A stretch of 64,000 nt of DNA from Flavobacterium pisciphilum (lineage in GTDB: Bacteria > Bacteroidota > Bacteroidia > Flavobacteriales > Flavobacteriaceae): contig NZ_JAJJMO010000001.1 of the NCBI RefSeq assembly GCF_020905345.1, positions 2,294,001 to 2,358,000 of the forward strand. Direction: 5' to 3'. How positions within the stretch are numbered: the stretch's first letter is position 1; the number at the start of each line of letters is the position of its first letter. Shown here one piece after another: positions 6,516-16,111 of this stretch. The notes beneath the pieces were generated by a model, which was not told the DNA's origin, did not search any database, and saw only the letters and a program-made list of their open reading frames with translations. Both the position numbers and the translations under genes were made by a program.

Positions 6516-7424
6516 ATGCAAAATAAACTCGTCATTGCAGCCGGAACAGGATTTTTAGGTCAGGTAGTAGTCAATCATTTTAAAGATAAATTTGAAGAAA
6601 TAGTAATTCTTACCCGAGGAAAATCTAAAATAGTTGACACCATTAAATACGTTAACTGGAATGCTAAAACTTTTTCTGGCTGGGAAAACGAGTTGGAAAA
6701 CGCAACCGTTTTAATAAACCTTGCAGGGAAATCTGTAGATTGTCGTTATACCAAAGAAAATAAAAGAGAAATTCTACTATCTCGAATTGAAAGTACCCGA
6801 ATCCTAAACGAAGCTGTTTTAAATTGTAAAACTCCACCTAAACACTGGCTAAACTCATCAACAGCTACAATTTATAGATTTTCATTAGATAAGGAAATGG
6901 ATGAAATTGACGGAGAAATTGGAAATGACTTTTCTATTAATGTTGCTTTATCTTGGGAAAAGGCATTTTTTAAAACCGAAACTCCAAATACATTAAAGAC
7001 TGCTTTGCGAACATCTATCGTTTTAGGAAAAAATGGAGGTGCTTTGGTTCCGCTAAAAACATTGGCAAAATTTGGTTTAGGCGGAAAACAAGGAAAAGGG
7101 AATCAATTTGTAAGCTGGATTCACGAAACTGATTTTGTACAAGCTGTAGATTTTATAATCCAAAAAGAAATGACTGGAGTTGTAAATATTGTATCTCCAA
7201 AACCAATTCGCAATGTTGATTTTATGAATGAACTCCAAAAAACTGTTGGTTCACCATTTGGGATTCCGATAAGCGAACCGTTATTAAAATTCGGAGCAGT
7301 ATTAATTAGAACTGAAGCTGAATTAATCTTAAAAAGCCGAAATGTAATTCCGAAACGATTACAAGAAAATGGCTTTCAATTTGAATTTGATACAATAGAA
7401 AAAGCATTAAAAAACTTAATATAA
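6516..7424 (+). CDS. TIGR01777 family NAD(P)-binding epimerase-like protein
   Basis: The 302-aa product begins MQNKLVIAAGTGFLGQVVV, a Rossmann GxGFLG nucleotide-binding loop (slightly atypical AAGTGFLG). It continues with NLAGKSVDCRYTKENKREILLSRIESTRIL and a C-terminal LKSRNVIPKRLQENGFQFEF segment, all typical of the TIGR01777 (YfcH/SDR39U1-like) group. These are extended SDRs of unknown substrate. It abuts the SRPBCC-like gene with no gap; the two are often adjacent or fused in other bacteria, from general knowledge. Confidence 0.88.
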   Translation: MQNKLVIAAGTGFLGQVVVNHFKDKFEEIVILTRGKSKIVDTIKYVNWNAKTFSGWENELENATVLINLAGKSVDCRYTKENKREILLSRIESTRILNEAVLNCKTPPKHWLNSSTATIYRFSLDKEMDEIDGEIGNDFSINVALSWEKAFFKTETPNTLKTALRTSIVLGKNGGALVPLKTLAKFGLGGKQGKGNQFVSWIHETDFVQAVDFIIQKEMTGVVNIVSPKPIRNVDFMNELQKTVGSPFGIPISEPLLKFGAVLIRTEAELILKSRNVIPKRLQENGFQFEFDTIEKALKNLI

Positions 7425-7886
7425 ATGACAACAATAAATCTAGTCACAAAAATAAAATCAACAAAAGAAATTGTTTTTGATTATTCAAGAGATATAGATA
7501 TACATCAGAAATCTGCCTCAAAATCAAATGAGAAAGCAATAGCTGGCGTAATGACTGGACTAATCAATTATAATGAAACAGTAACTTGGCAAGGCAAACA
7601 CTTCGGTTTTTATTTAACTCATAAAAGCCGAATAACAGCGATGAATCTTCACGATTATTTTGTTGACGAAATGGAACAAGGGAGATTCAAATCATTTAAA
7701 CATGAACATTTTTTTGAAGAAGTAAACGAGGAAACAATCATGACAGATAAACTGCAATATGAAACTCCGTATGGCGTATTTGGAAAATTGTTTGACTTCT
7801 TAATTCTTGAAAAACATTTGACAAACTTTCTCTTGGAAAGAAATAAAATTTTAAAAACTATTGCTGAAAACAATAACATAAAATAA
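7425..7886 (+). CDS. SRPBCC (START-like) ligand-binding protein
   Basis: The 153-aa product has a typical START-like opening (TTINLVTKIKSTKEIVFDYSRDI, then HQKSASKSNEKAIAGVMTGL), followed by TVTWQGKHFGF, YFVDEMEQGRFKSFKHEHFFEE and a C-terminal amphipathic helix. Such cell-surface-like cyclase folds bind hydrophobic ligands. The start codon directly follows the epimerase stop, so the two are translationally coupled and may act together. Last gene of the GbsR-linked operon. Confidence 0.85.
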   Translation: MTTINLVTKIKSTKEIVFDYSRDIDIHQKSASKSNEKAIAGVMTGLINYNETVTWQGKHFGFYLTHKSRITAMNLHDYFVDEMEQGRFKSFKHEHFFEEVNEETIMTDKLQYETPYGVFGKLFDFLILEKHLTNFLLERNKILKTIAENNNIK

Positions 7887-7925
7887 AGAAACTCTCCAAA
7901 ATTACATTAGAACAGTTTCTTTATT
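7882..7925 (+). terminator. terminator of the 4130-7886 operon
   Basis: Perfect 12-bp stem AATAAAGAAACT / AGTTTCTTTATT with a 20-nt loop. The left arm overlaps the stop codon of the SRPBCC gene. Confidence 0.7.
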
Positions 7926-8034
7926 TGAATACTATATAGTAGTGAACTTCACTAATTATCTTTTTGATACGAAGTTCTTTTTATTTAATCACTTTTATAA
8001 AACAATTACTCTTTTGGTAAATTAAATATACCGT

Positions 8035-8958
8035 CTACGACCCAGAAACAGAAGAATCTACTAACATTGCTTCCATCGCTAATAATAGATTTTTTGATTT
8101 TGAAGTAGTAACTTTAATCGTAATACTACCATCAGTCCCAATATCAAAACTGCACCTAGCATCTTCTGGATTTAAATAAAATGGCCAGACAGATGTCAAT
8201 AAATTACTCTTTAAAAGTAATAAAGTCTTTAAATCATATTTTGCAAAACTTTGAATTTCCAAAGTCATGCCTGATGCAACTAATAAGCCGTTTGTAAATA
8301 AAGTCAAAACTCCATTTGCACCAAATAGTTCATCCCACGTCACCAAATTAGGACCAGTCATCCAGTTACCTTTATCTGTAAAAGCTTTTACAAAAACGCC
8401 TTGATTAAACCAACTTCCAAAACGTATAGGTACATGAACAATCTTATCAAAATGTAGTTTAAAAACAAATCTTTCCTCACGTGCCATTTCATTAAAATCT
8501 AAGAAAGGCTGAAAGATTATTAAATTAGGATAAGAGGGAAATAATTCTATCTTCGGTGGCGGATAATTCTTAGAATCAAAAGTAAAATCAAATGAAGCCC
8601 CATCCGATAATGCAGTAAGGATTCCTGCAGAATCTGGCTTAAATATGGGTGTTTTAACAGTATTACACTTTAACCAAAAATCTTCTTTAGCATAGTTTTT
8701 TCTTGCTATATCGATTGCAAAAGAATCTTTTTGGGCATCAAGCAATTGTCCATAAGCCTTACTAAACAAGGTACTTTGATCATCTACATTGGCAATAAAT
8801 CCTTTTTTAGGAATAATATCAAGTAAATTAAACAATTCACAATCGCTCTTAGGAAACAATGGAACTATAGGAAACCATCTCAAATTTGCCAAATCTAAAG
8901 TAAGACTAGATGAAATTTCTTTAATAATTAATTCTTCATAACTATTTATCATAACCAT
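8035..8958 (-). CDS. unknown protein, C-terminally homologous to the 9094-10113 product
   Basis: A 307-aa product from ATG 8958 (MVMINSYEELIIKEIS); ATG 8952 or 8994 are alternatives. The C-terminal 150 or so residues share a set of motifs with the downstream-numbered neighbour: RFGSWFNQGVF, WDELFGANGVL, QSFAKYD and SVWPFY. The N-terminal half is not visibly related. No signal peptide and no catalytic motif that I recognise. A terminator-like hairpin separates it from the upstream paralogue. Function unknown. Confidence 0.65.
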   Translation of the reverse strand: MVMINSYEELIIKEISSSLTLDLANLRWFPIVPLFPKSDCELFNLLDIIPKKGFIANVDDQSTLFSKAYGQLLDAQKDSFAIDIARKNYAKEDFWLKCNTVKTPIFKPDSAGILTALSDGASFDFTFDSKNYPPPKIELFPSYPNLIIFQPFLDFNEMAREERFVFKLHFDKIVHVPIRFGSWFNQGVFVKAFTDKGNWMTGPNLVTWDELFGANGVLTLFTNGLLVASGMTLEIQSFAKYDLKTLLLLKSNLLTSVWPFYLNPEDARCSFDIGTDGSITIKVTTSKSKNLLLAMEAMLVDSSVSGS

Positions 8959-9033
8959 TTTTATTAAATTACCGTAAAACCACCTGCATACCAACTCCTT
9001 TTAAAAAGTCAAGTAATTAAGAATTGATATTCA

Positions 9034-9070
9034 ATTAAAAAAAGAGAACACAGAATGAACCGTGTTCTCC
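9034..9070 (-). terminator. terminator between two paralogous genes of unknown function
   Basis: Hairpin GAGAACAC / GTGTTCTC with a 10-nt loop and, on the minus strand, a trailing run of T. It lies 24 bp beyond the stop of the 339-aa gene. Confidence 0.75.
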
Positions 9071-9093
9071 TTATTTTACTTAATTAGAATTAA

Positions 9094-10113
9094 TTAAATC
9101 AATCTAAAAGCTGAAGGACCTTCTATAGCAAGCTTAGTAGGAATAACCCCCATACCAAATATTTGTAGACTTCCTGGTTTGCAGGTAATCGTGGTAGTAA
9201 TATAACCTTCAGAATCATGTGTATGTGTCTGCGTTACTGATGAACCAGAATGCGACGTATAGAAAGGCCATACGTTAGTGTCTTTACTAGTCGTAATTTG
9301 TTTATACTCAGAATCAGAATACTTAGCAAAAGAAGTCGTAGTAATCGTATAACCGTTTATCAACAATACCTGATTTGCAATATTCTGACACGAACCTTTA
9401 GGTCCAAAAACTCTATCCCAATCTGCTTGACCTTGATTCCATTTTCCTGGGTCTTTATATTGATTGGTAAAAAATCCTTGTGTAAACCAACCTCCTGCAC
9501 GCACTTGTAAGAAGGCAAATTTATCAATCGAGATTGTCACCGTAATTCTAGAAGAAGAAGCTTTTTTATTTACCTCAGTAGAAACGGAACTAGAAGAAGT
9601 TCCCCAAAAACCTACCCCTGCAGATCCTGTGCTTTTTGCCCAAGAAGAGTCAAGGTTACTATCGGCTGTCGCAGAATCAAAAGATATAAAAGCTGATGAA
9701 CCATTATTCACTTGATTATATAAATCAGCAAAACCTGGAGCATAAATAGGGTCTACAGCAACATTTCCATCAACCCAATATTTTGGATTAACATAATTGT
9801 CTTGTGCTAATTTACTTAAAAAACTTGGTTTTGCATCGCTAATAACGATCTGCATATTACCATTTAAACCATTAATTGGATTGCTCGTATACAATGTTGA
9901 AACGGATACTGGTGGAATTCCATCAACAAAATTATAAACTCCAGCAGCATCAGTTTGAACAGGTAAAACTCCCTGAATCATTTGAAATTGCTTGTCACTC
10001 AAATTTAAACCTTTACAAAGCGTGTTGTACAAACCTGCAGTAGAATTTGGAAGAGATACATCTCCTGTTCCTTGTTGGACAGAAGACAATACTTGACTAT
10101 GATTATTATCCAT
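9094..10113 (-). CDS. unknown 339-aa protein behind a copy of the structured leader
   Basis: The product begins MDNNHSQVLSSVQQGTGD and has no signal peptide. An N-terminal region mentions a repeated GLYN / GVYNFVDG pattern. A Ser/Thr-rich middle follows (about 160-190). The C-terminal part holds RAGGWFTQGFF, DWDRVFGPKGS, SFAKY and NVWPFY, shared with the 8035-8958 product. I do not recognise the family. It shares leader copy D (10134-10191) with the peptide locus 6 kb away, although the proteins themselves are unrelated, which suggests common control. I chose ATG 10113; the ATG inside the leader at 10142 is out of frame. Confidence 0.68.
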   Translation of the reverse strand: MDNNHSQVLSSVQQGTGDVSLPNSTAGLYNTLCKGLNLSDKQFQMIQGVLPVQTDAAGVYNFVDGIPPVSVSTLYTSNPINGLNGNMQIVISDAKPSFLSKLAQDNYVNPKYWVDGNVAVDPIYAPGFADLYNQVNNGSSAFISFDSATADSNLDSSWAKSTGSAGVGFWGTSSSSVSTEVNKKASSSRITVTISIDKFAFLQVRAGGWFTQGFFTNQYKDPGKWNQGQADWDRVFGPKGSCQNIANQVLLINGYTITTTSFAKYSDSEYKQITTSKDTNVWPFYTSHSGSSVTQTHTHDSEGYITTTITCKPGSLQIFGMGVIPTKLAIEGPSAFRLI

Positions 10114-10133
10114 GATATTGTAAATTTGGGTTT

Positions 10134-10191
10134 CTTACTCATAAGGCTTTTCAGAGTCCGCCTCGTTTATTAATGTGGTGTCTGCTCCACT
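10134..10191 (-). ncRNA. structured leader element, copy D
   Basis: Minus strand: GTGG/CCAC hairpin with loop AGCAGACA, a short AT linker without hairpin II, then AGGC/GCCT with a loop carrying TCTGAAAA, and GAGTAAGA. The CAGA / TCTG loop complementarity is kept. It starts 21 bp before the 339-aa gene, which is not homologous to the genes behind copies A and B, so the similarity is not explained by co-duplication with a coding region. Confidence 0.6.
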
Positions 10192-10535
10192 TTTTTAATC
10201 GTAGTATTTATCTAGAGCATTCCAATAAAAGGTATTTACAAATCACATAAAAAACTTGACATAAGCCCTTTAAAAAACAATCTGAAACAAATATTGAAAA
10301 TGAATTTAGCTAGCGTTTATTTTCTACCTCAAAAGTAAATCAGACACTTCTACTTAATAAAAAAAATGATACAAGAAGAACATTCTATGTCATGAAACAA
10401 GAGAAAACAAGTCATGTAATTATTTTAATAAAATCGATCAACAAAAAATCGTAATCAATTAATAATAAATACTTTACATTAAAAAAACCCAATTAAGAAA
10501 AATTAGAATAGAATACTTTTTATAATTTAATAAAA
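10192..10535. other. AT-rich intergenic region without recognised gene
   Basis: Between leader copy D and the UbiA-like gene. I see no credible reading frame, tRNA or clear terminator. It should contain the promoter for the 339-aa gene on the minus strand, but no clean TAnnTTTG box stands out. Confidence 0.5.
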
Positions 10536-11348
10536 TTAAAAAAACACAACCATCAGCCACCAAAAAATCGGAATACTTTCGACCCAAAAAGAAGTGTAGT
10601 ATTTAGACCGCTTTTCATTCGCAAAAAGAATAAAAAGTGACAAAATAAAAACCATAACTAAATTAATTCCCAATTGATTTTTATCAAAATTAGATTTAAG
10701 GAATTCTAAAAAGTAAAAAGGCAACAACAATGATACCCCTAAAATCTTGGTACGTTTTACTCCTATTTGCTGTGGAACTGTTTGCAAATGTGGATCATCA
10801 TTTGCTAGATCAATAATTTCAAAAATTAATATCAGTACAAAAACCAAAATAAAACGTTGTACACATTTTAAATAAAAATCAGAAGTAAAAGTAATTTCAG
10901 CATTAATTAAAGGCAAGACCAAGGTAGCTCCAACCCAACAAAGCGCAACTATATAGATTTTGACTCCTGCCCAATTACGAGCATTTTTTCTATTTGGAAA
11001 AAATGGAAGTGTATAAAGTGCCGTAATTGCAAGTATCCCAACCGAAACAATTTGAGTTATTCGTTTTAATTGAAAAAAATAATAACCAACCAATAAAAGA
11101 GAACAAAAGCTAAAAACAGCAATAATTTTTAGTTGATTGCCTATTGGCACTTTGTTTACACGAACCAATGCATCGTATTTCACAAAATTATATCCCACAA
11201 TTGTTCCAAAAAAAACAAACAATGAGATTGATTCATCATACTCAATACCAAACATATGGAATGTTAAACGTACCAATGCATAACATGATAAAGCTACATG
11301 AATGCTACTAATGATATAAAAATTAAATAGCTGCGTAATTACCTTCAT
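10536..11348 (-). CDS. UbiA-like polytopic membrane protein
   Basis: The 270-aa product has about eight hydrophobic segments. A weak first Asp motif lies near GYNFVKYDALVR. A segment EIIDLANDDPHLQTVPQQIG resembles the second UbiA motif, in which an ND-rich loop is followed by TLPVRLG-like sequence. UbiA enzymes transfer prenyl chains to aromatic acceptors in the membrane; the motifs here are degenerate, so the substrate, and even the activity, is open. It is divergent from gcvP and has no operon partner. Confidence 0.65.
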   Translation of the reverse strand: MKVITQLFNFYIISSIHVALSCYALVRLTFHMFGIEYDESISLFVFFGTIVGYNFVKYDALVRVNKVPIGNQLKIIAVFSFCSLLLVGYYFFQLKRITQIVSVGILAITALYTLPFFPNRKNARNWAGVKIYIVALCWVGATLVLPLINAEITFTSDFYLKCVQRFILVFVLILIFEIIDLANDDPHLQTVPQQIGVKRTKILGVSLLLPFYFLEFLKSNFDKNQLGINLVMVFILSLFILFANEKRSKYYTSFWVESIPIFWWLMVVFF

Positions 11349-11444
11349 ATAACAAAAATAATCAATTATTAAGAAATCAACCCTTTAGTTGTAAATTTCA
11401 CAAAAAATGCATTAAAAAATAGCAATTAGATTATTATTAATACT

Positions 11445-11452
11445 TAATTTTG
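11445..11452 (+). promoter_or_regulatory. promoter -7 element of gcvP (TAATTTTG)
   Basis: Match to TAnnTTTG, 31 bp before the gcvP start, giving a leader of about 25 nt. That is too short for a glycine riboswitch, and none is visible. Confidence 0.55.
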
Positions 11453-11483
11453 CACCACAAAAAAACAACACTTTTACTACTAT

Positions 11484-14333
11484 ATGAAAACAGATGCTTT
11501 TGCTTTAAGACACATTGGTCCAAGAGAAACAGACCATCAACAAATGTTGAAAACAATCGGAGTTGAATCTATTGAACAACTCGTTTATGAAACGCTTCCA
11601 GATGACATTCGTTTAAAAGCACCATTAAACTTAGATCCTGCAATGACAGAATATGAGTTTTCAAATCACATACACCAATTAGGAAATAAAAATAAGGTTT
11701 TTAAATCATATATTGGTTTAGGATACAACCAAGCTATCGTTCCAGCGGTTGTTCAAAGAAATGTTTTTGAAAATCCAGGATGGTACACCGCATATACGCC
11801 TTACCAAGCAGAAATTGCTCAAGGTCGTTTAGAGGCAATCCTTAATTTCCAAACTACAGTTATAGAATTAACTGGAATGGAGATTGCCAATGCATCTTTA
11901 TTAGATGAAGCAACTGCTGCTGCTGAAGCAATGGCACTTTTATTTGATGTAAGATCAAGAGATCAGAAGAAAAACGAAATCAATAAGTTTTTTGTTTCTG
12001 AAGAAATTTTACCACAAACATTATCAGTTTTACAAACTCGTGCAACACCAATCGGAGTTGAATTAGTTATAGGAAATCACGAAACATTTGATTTCTCATC
12101 AGCATATTTTGGAGCAATCCTTCAATATCCTGGAAAATACGGACAAGTTCATGATTATGCTGCTTTTATTTCTAAAGCAAAAGAGAATGAAATAAAAGTA
12201 GCTGTTGCTGCTGATATTTTGAGCTTAGCAAAATTAACTCCTCCAGGAGAAATTGGAGCTGCTGTTGTTGTTGGAACAACACAACGTTTTGGTATTCCGT
12301 TAGGATACGGTGGACCTCACGCTGCTTACTTTGCAACAAAAGACGAATACAAAAGAAGTATGCCAGGACGTATCATTGGAGTTACAATCGATACCAATGG
12401 AAACCGTGCTTTGCGTATGGCATTACAAACACGTGAGCAACATATAAAACGTGATAAAGCAACTTCAAACATCTGTACAGCTCAGGTATTGTTATCTGTA
12501 ATGGCAGGAATGTATGCAGTATATCACGGACCAAAAGGATTGCAATACATCGCTGATAAAGTTCACGCTGCAACTGCAACACTTGCAAACGAATTAAAAA
12601 AATTAGGTGTAGAACAAACTAATACTGCATTCTTTGATACAATCGTAGTAAAAGCTGATTCTAAAAAAGTACGCACCGTTGCAGAACAAAACGAAATCAA
12701 CTTTTATTATATCGACGAAAACACTATCTCTATTTCATTAAATGAAACAGTAAGTGTTGCTGAGGTAAACGAAATTATTTCTGTTTTTGCTACCGCTACA
12801 AATCAAAAAGCTACAACAATTGATAGCTTAACAAATACAAACCATTTCCCAGAGAATTTAAAAAGAACATCTTCTTTCTTAGAACATGATGTTTTCAATA
12901 AATACCATTCAGAAACGGCTTTGATGCGTTACATCAAAATGTTAGAACGTAAAGATTTAGCATTAAATCACTCAATGATTTCGCTAGGTTCATGTACAAT
13001 GAAATTGAATGCTGCTGCCGAAATGTTACCATTAAGTAACCCACAATGGAACAACATTCACCCTTTTGCTCCGCTTGATCAAGCACAAGGATACCAAGAA
13101 ATGTTGAAAAAATTAGAACAACAATTAAACGTTATCACAGGATTTGCTGGAACAACTTTGCAACCAAACTCAGGTGCACAAGGAGAATATGCAGGACTTA
13201 TGGTAATTCGTGCGTACCACCAATCAAAAGGAGATCACCACAGAAATATTGCTTTAATTCCATCATCAGCACACGGAACAAATCCAGCTTCTGCTGCAAT
13301 GGCAGGAATGAAAGTTATTGTTACAAAAACGCTAGAAAACGGAAACATCGACGTAGAAGATTTACGTGAAAAAGCAATACTTCATAAAGACAACCTATCT
13401 TGTTTAATGGTAACGTATCCATCTACACATGGAGTTTACGAAAGTGCTATTAAAGAAATTACACAATTGATCCACGATAATGGAGGTCAAGTATATATGG
13501 ATGGTGCAAATATGAATGCTCAAGTAGGATTAACAAATCCTGCTACAATTGGAGCTGACGTTTGTCACTTAAACCTACACAAAACATTTGCAATCCCTCA
13601 CGGTGGTGGTGGACCAGGAGTTGGGCCAATTTGCGTTGCGCCACAATTAGTTCCATTTTTACCAGGAAACCCTGTTATTGCAACAGGAGGAGATAACGCA
13701 ATTACAGCTATTTCTGCAGCTCCATGGGGTTCAGCATTAGTTTGCTTAATCTCTTACGGATACATTTCGATGTTAGGAGCCGACGGTTTAAAAAGCGCAA
13801 CAGAACACGCTATTTTAAATGCTAACTACATCAAAGAAAAATTAAGCGGACATTACGACACTCTATATTCAGGAGAAATGGGTCGTGCTGCTCACGAGAT
13901 GATTCTAGAATGTCGTCCATTTAAACAAAAAGGAATTGAAGTTACTGATATTGCAAAACGTTTAATGGATTATGGTTTCCATGCTCCAACAGTATCTTTC
14001 CCAGTTGCAGGAACTTTAATGATTGAACCTACTGAAAGTGAAAACTTAGAAGAATTAGATCGTTTTTGTGATGCGATGATTTCAATTCGTAAAGAAATTG
14101 AAGCTTCAACATTAGAAGATAAAAACAATGTATTAAAAAATTCACCACATACACTAGCAATGCTTACTACAGATGTTTGGGATTTCCCATACACAAGAGA
14201 GCAAGCAGCTTTCCCATTAGAGTATATTGCTGAAAACAAATTCTGGCCAACTGTACGCAGAGCCGATGATGCTTTTGGAGATAGAAATTTAGTATGTAGC
14301 TGTGCTCCTATTGAAGCTTATATGGAAGAATAA
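11484..14333 (+). CDS. gcvP: glycine dehydrogenase (decarboxylating), P protein of the glycine cleavage system
   Basis: The 949-aa product is the full-length single-chain P protein. It decarboxylates glycine and transfers the aminomethyl group to lipoyl-H protein. It starts MKTDAFALRHIGPRE, a typical N-terminus; the first half has YTPYQAEIAQGRLEA, and the second half carries the PLP site HLNLHKTFAIPHGGGGPG with the Schiff-base lysine K700. The length is normal for bacteria with a fused P protein. The other glycine cleavage genes (gcvT, gcvH) are not in the window, as is usual in Flavobacteria. It stands alone, with a promoter box before it and a strong terminator after it. Confidence 0.98.
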   Translation: MKTDAFALRHIGPRETDHQQMLKTIGVESIEQLVYETLPDDIRLKAPLNLDPAMTEYEFSNHIHQLGNKNKVFKSYIGLGYNQAIVPAVVQRNVFENPGWYTAYTPYQAEIAQGRLEAILNFQTTVIELTGMEIANASLLDEATAAAEAMALLFDVRSRDQKKNEINKFFVSEEILPQTLSVLQTRATPIGVELVIGNHETFDFSSAYFGAILQYPGKYGQVHDYAAFISKAKENEIKVAVAADILSLAKLTPPGEIGAAVVVGTTQRFGIPLGYGGPHAAYFATKDEYKRSMPGRIIGVTIDTNGNRALRMALQTREQHIKRDKATSNICTAQVLLSVMAGMYAVYHGPKGLQYIADKVHAATATLANELKKLGVEQTNTAFFDTIVVKADSKKVRTVAEQNEINFYYIDENTISISLNETVSVAEVNEIISVFATATNQKATTIDSLTNTNHFPENLKRTSSFLEHDVFNKYHSETALMRYIKMLERKDLALNHSMISLGSCTMKLNAAAEMLPLSNPQWNNIHPFAPLDQAQGYQEMLKKLEQQLNVITGFAGTTLQPNSGAQGEYAGLMVIRAYHQSKGDHHRNIALIPSSAHGTNPASAAMAGMKVIVTKTLENGNIDVEDLREKAILHKDNLSCLMVTYPSTHGVYESAIKEITQLIHDNGGQVYMDGANMNAQVGLTNPATIGADVCHLNLHKTFAIPHGGGGPGVGPICVAPQLVPFLPGNPVIATGGDNAITAISAAPWGSALVCLISYGYISMLGADGLKSATEHAILNANYIKEKLSGHYDTLYSGEMGRAAHEMILECRPFKQKGIEVTDIAKRLMDYGFHAPTVSFPVAGTLMIEPTESENLEELDRFCDAMISIRKEIEASTLEDKNNVLKNSPHTLAMLTTDVWDFPYTREQAAFPLEYIAENKFWPTVRRADDAFGDRNLVCSCAPIEAYMEE

Positions 14334-14360
14334 GAACAAGCTTTTACAATTATACAATCT

Positions 14361-14397
14361 ACCCCGATCAAGAATTCTTGAATCGGGGTATTTTTTT
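14361..14397 (+). terminator. terminator of gcvP
   Basis: Hairpin built from ACCCCGAT / ATCGGGGT with a loop that can itself pair (CAAGAATTCTTG), followed by seven T. Confidence 0.85.
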
Positions 14398-14503
14398 CCA
14401 ACATACAAACCTTTAATGAAATAAGATGCTATTAACAAATTGAAAAGCCTATATTTTTTATTACTTTAGCTACAAAATAACCCTTTAACTTAAAAAAACG
14501 TAT

Positions 14504-15847
14504 ATGAAAAAAACACTACACCTATTATGTTCTCTTTTTGTTTTATTATCTATTAGCTGCTCAAGCGATAAAGAAAATGAAATTAATAACGGAGACCAAA
14601 TCACCAATCAACCAAAAAATCAAAAAACGATATTAAATATTACAGATGCAAAAAGTCTAGTTATGCTAGAAAAATCTCCATCTGGCAAAAACCTCGCAAC
14701 CGAAACCAATTTATTTAAAATTACTGCAGACGGTAAATACTTACCAGTAAATTTCACAAATATTGATGGCTCTTCAAACGCAACTACTGTCCCTACAGTA
14801 TACAGTATAAAAAATTTAAATTCAACTTACGTTTTACTTACAGGAAATTTTAATTATACAGACGAAAAAGGAACTCCACAAAGCTACACTAGTATACTGG
14901 TAAGAAAAACTGACGGAGCAATTTACAATTCCTCCTCTTTAAACTTTTCGCATGGTAGCAAAAAATTAGGAGAAATTTTACCTAAAACTGATTCTGAAGG
15001 AAACATATACTATTACAAAGGATATAACTCAGTTGGAAAATTATCATTAAACAACCCTGATAATATCAATGTTATAGATTATTTACCGAGTGGACAAACT
15101 CCTTCATATTTTGAAGTTGACCCAAAAGGAAATTGTATGTATCAATATGGAGAAAGTAAAGGAGTCACAAAGTCTAACGGCACAAAAGATATCCGTATAA
15201 AAAAAGCAAACGGCGGAATTTTCGAAGTTAAAATAGAAGGAAGAGATAACAAGGAATTTTGGCTAGGCAATAATGGCAACTTTTATTTTATTACTTATAC
15301 ATGGGATAATAACTACTTCCCACAAATTCATAAAGTAAACATCGATGGTGACAATATCACCACTCCTGTTGTATGGCCTCGTAATGGTACCCCAGTTCCA
15401 GATGGCGTTGGACATATGTTTAGAACATCTGGTCAAGGGTCATTTATGATAAAGAAAAAAAATTCAGTTGTATTTATAGATACCTATTATAGTTGGGGAG
15501 ATATGAATTGGGAATTTTTTGAAAGTGACAATGGAGTTGAAACCATAGACTTACCAAATATAGAAGATGATGCAAAATTTGTCTACTCAAAAGAAAATTA
15601 TTATATCGCAACAAAAACTGACCTATATAAGGTTAATTTAGATACCCATGCTTACACTAATTTACTTGTATCAGGCGAATATCAAATTTACACTTTAGAT
15701 GTAGACAATGATGATAAAGTTCAATTTAGTGGTTTAAGATTAAAAGATGGTAAAAAGATTTTTGCAGAAATTAGCAAAGAGGGAGTCCTTAAAATTGTAA
15801 ATGAAGAAATCAATAAAAAAGCAACTGCACTTGAAAGAATAAATTAA
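14504..15847 (+). CDS. secreted lipoprotein of unknown function
   Basis: The 447-aa product starts with a lipoprotein signal (MKKTLHLLCSLFVLLSISCSS; the lipobox Cys is near residue 19) and an acidic linker rich in D/E/N. The rest has repeated patterns such as ITADGKYLPV, TDSEGNIYYY, DPKGNCMYQYG and NNGNFYFITY, with spacing like the blades of a beta-propeller. Such proteins sit on the outer membrane facing the periplasm or the surface. A promoter-like TACTTTAG stands at about 14462. Single gene with its own terminator. The binding partner is unknown. Confidence 0.75.
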   Translation: MKKTLHLLCSLFVLLSISCSSDKENEINNGDQITNQPKNQKTILNITDAKSLVMLEKSPSGKNLATETNLFKITADGKYLPVNFTNIDGSSNATTVPTVYSIKNLNSTYVLLTGNFNYTDEKGTPQSYTSILVRKTDGAIYNSSSLNFSHGSKKLGEILPKTDSEGNIYYYKGYNSVGKLSLNNPDNINVIDYLPSGQTPSYFEVDPKGNCMYQYGESKGVTKSNGTKDIRIKKANGGIFEVKIEGRDNKEFWLGNNGNFYFITYTWDNNYFPQIHKVNIDGDNITTPVVWPRNGTPVPDGVGHMFRTSGQGSFMIKKKNSVVFIDTYYSWGDMNWEFFESDNGVETIDLPNIEDDAKFVYSKENYYIATKTDLYKVNLDTHAYTNLLVSGEYQIYTLDVDNDDKVQFSGLRLKDGKKIFAEISKEGVLKIVNEEINKKATALERIN

Positions 15848-15871
15848 TAAAAACAAAAATAAATCTTACAA

Positions 15872-15901
15872 ATGCCTCGATTAATCGGGGCATTTTTTTT
15901 G
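15872..15901 (+). terminator. terminator of the lipoprotein gene
   Basis: Hairpin ATGCCTCGAT / ATCGGGGCAT with a very short loop and one G-T pair, followed by eight T. Confidence 0.85.
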
Positions 15902-16111
15902 TTCTATAAAATAGTTTTAAAAATAAAATTTCAAGTAGTCGCAATTTACGCTGTAAAAAACCCAAAAAATAACCCCAATAATTAAACTATAACCAAATAT
16001 TTAAACAAATTACAAACTATTCTATAATTATATGCATGCATAGTAAATATTATGGTTGTAATTATTATTTTATTTCTAAATTAGCCTAAATTATTTAGGA
16101 AAAACTGCGTA

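Noticed and set aside
11349..11483. Glycine riboswitch before gcvP
   Set aside because: No tandem aptamer-like sequence is seen, and the promoter box leaves only about 25 nt of leader.
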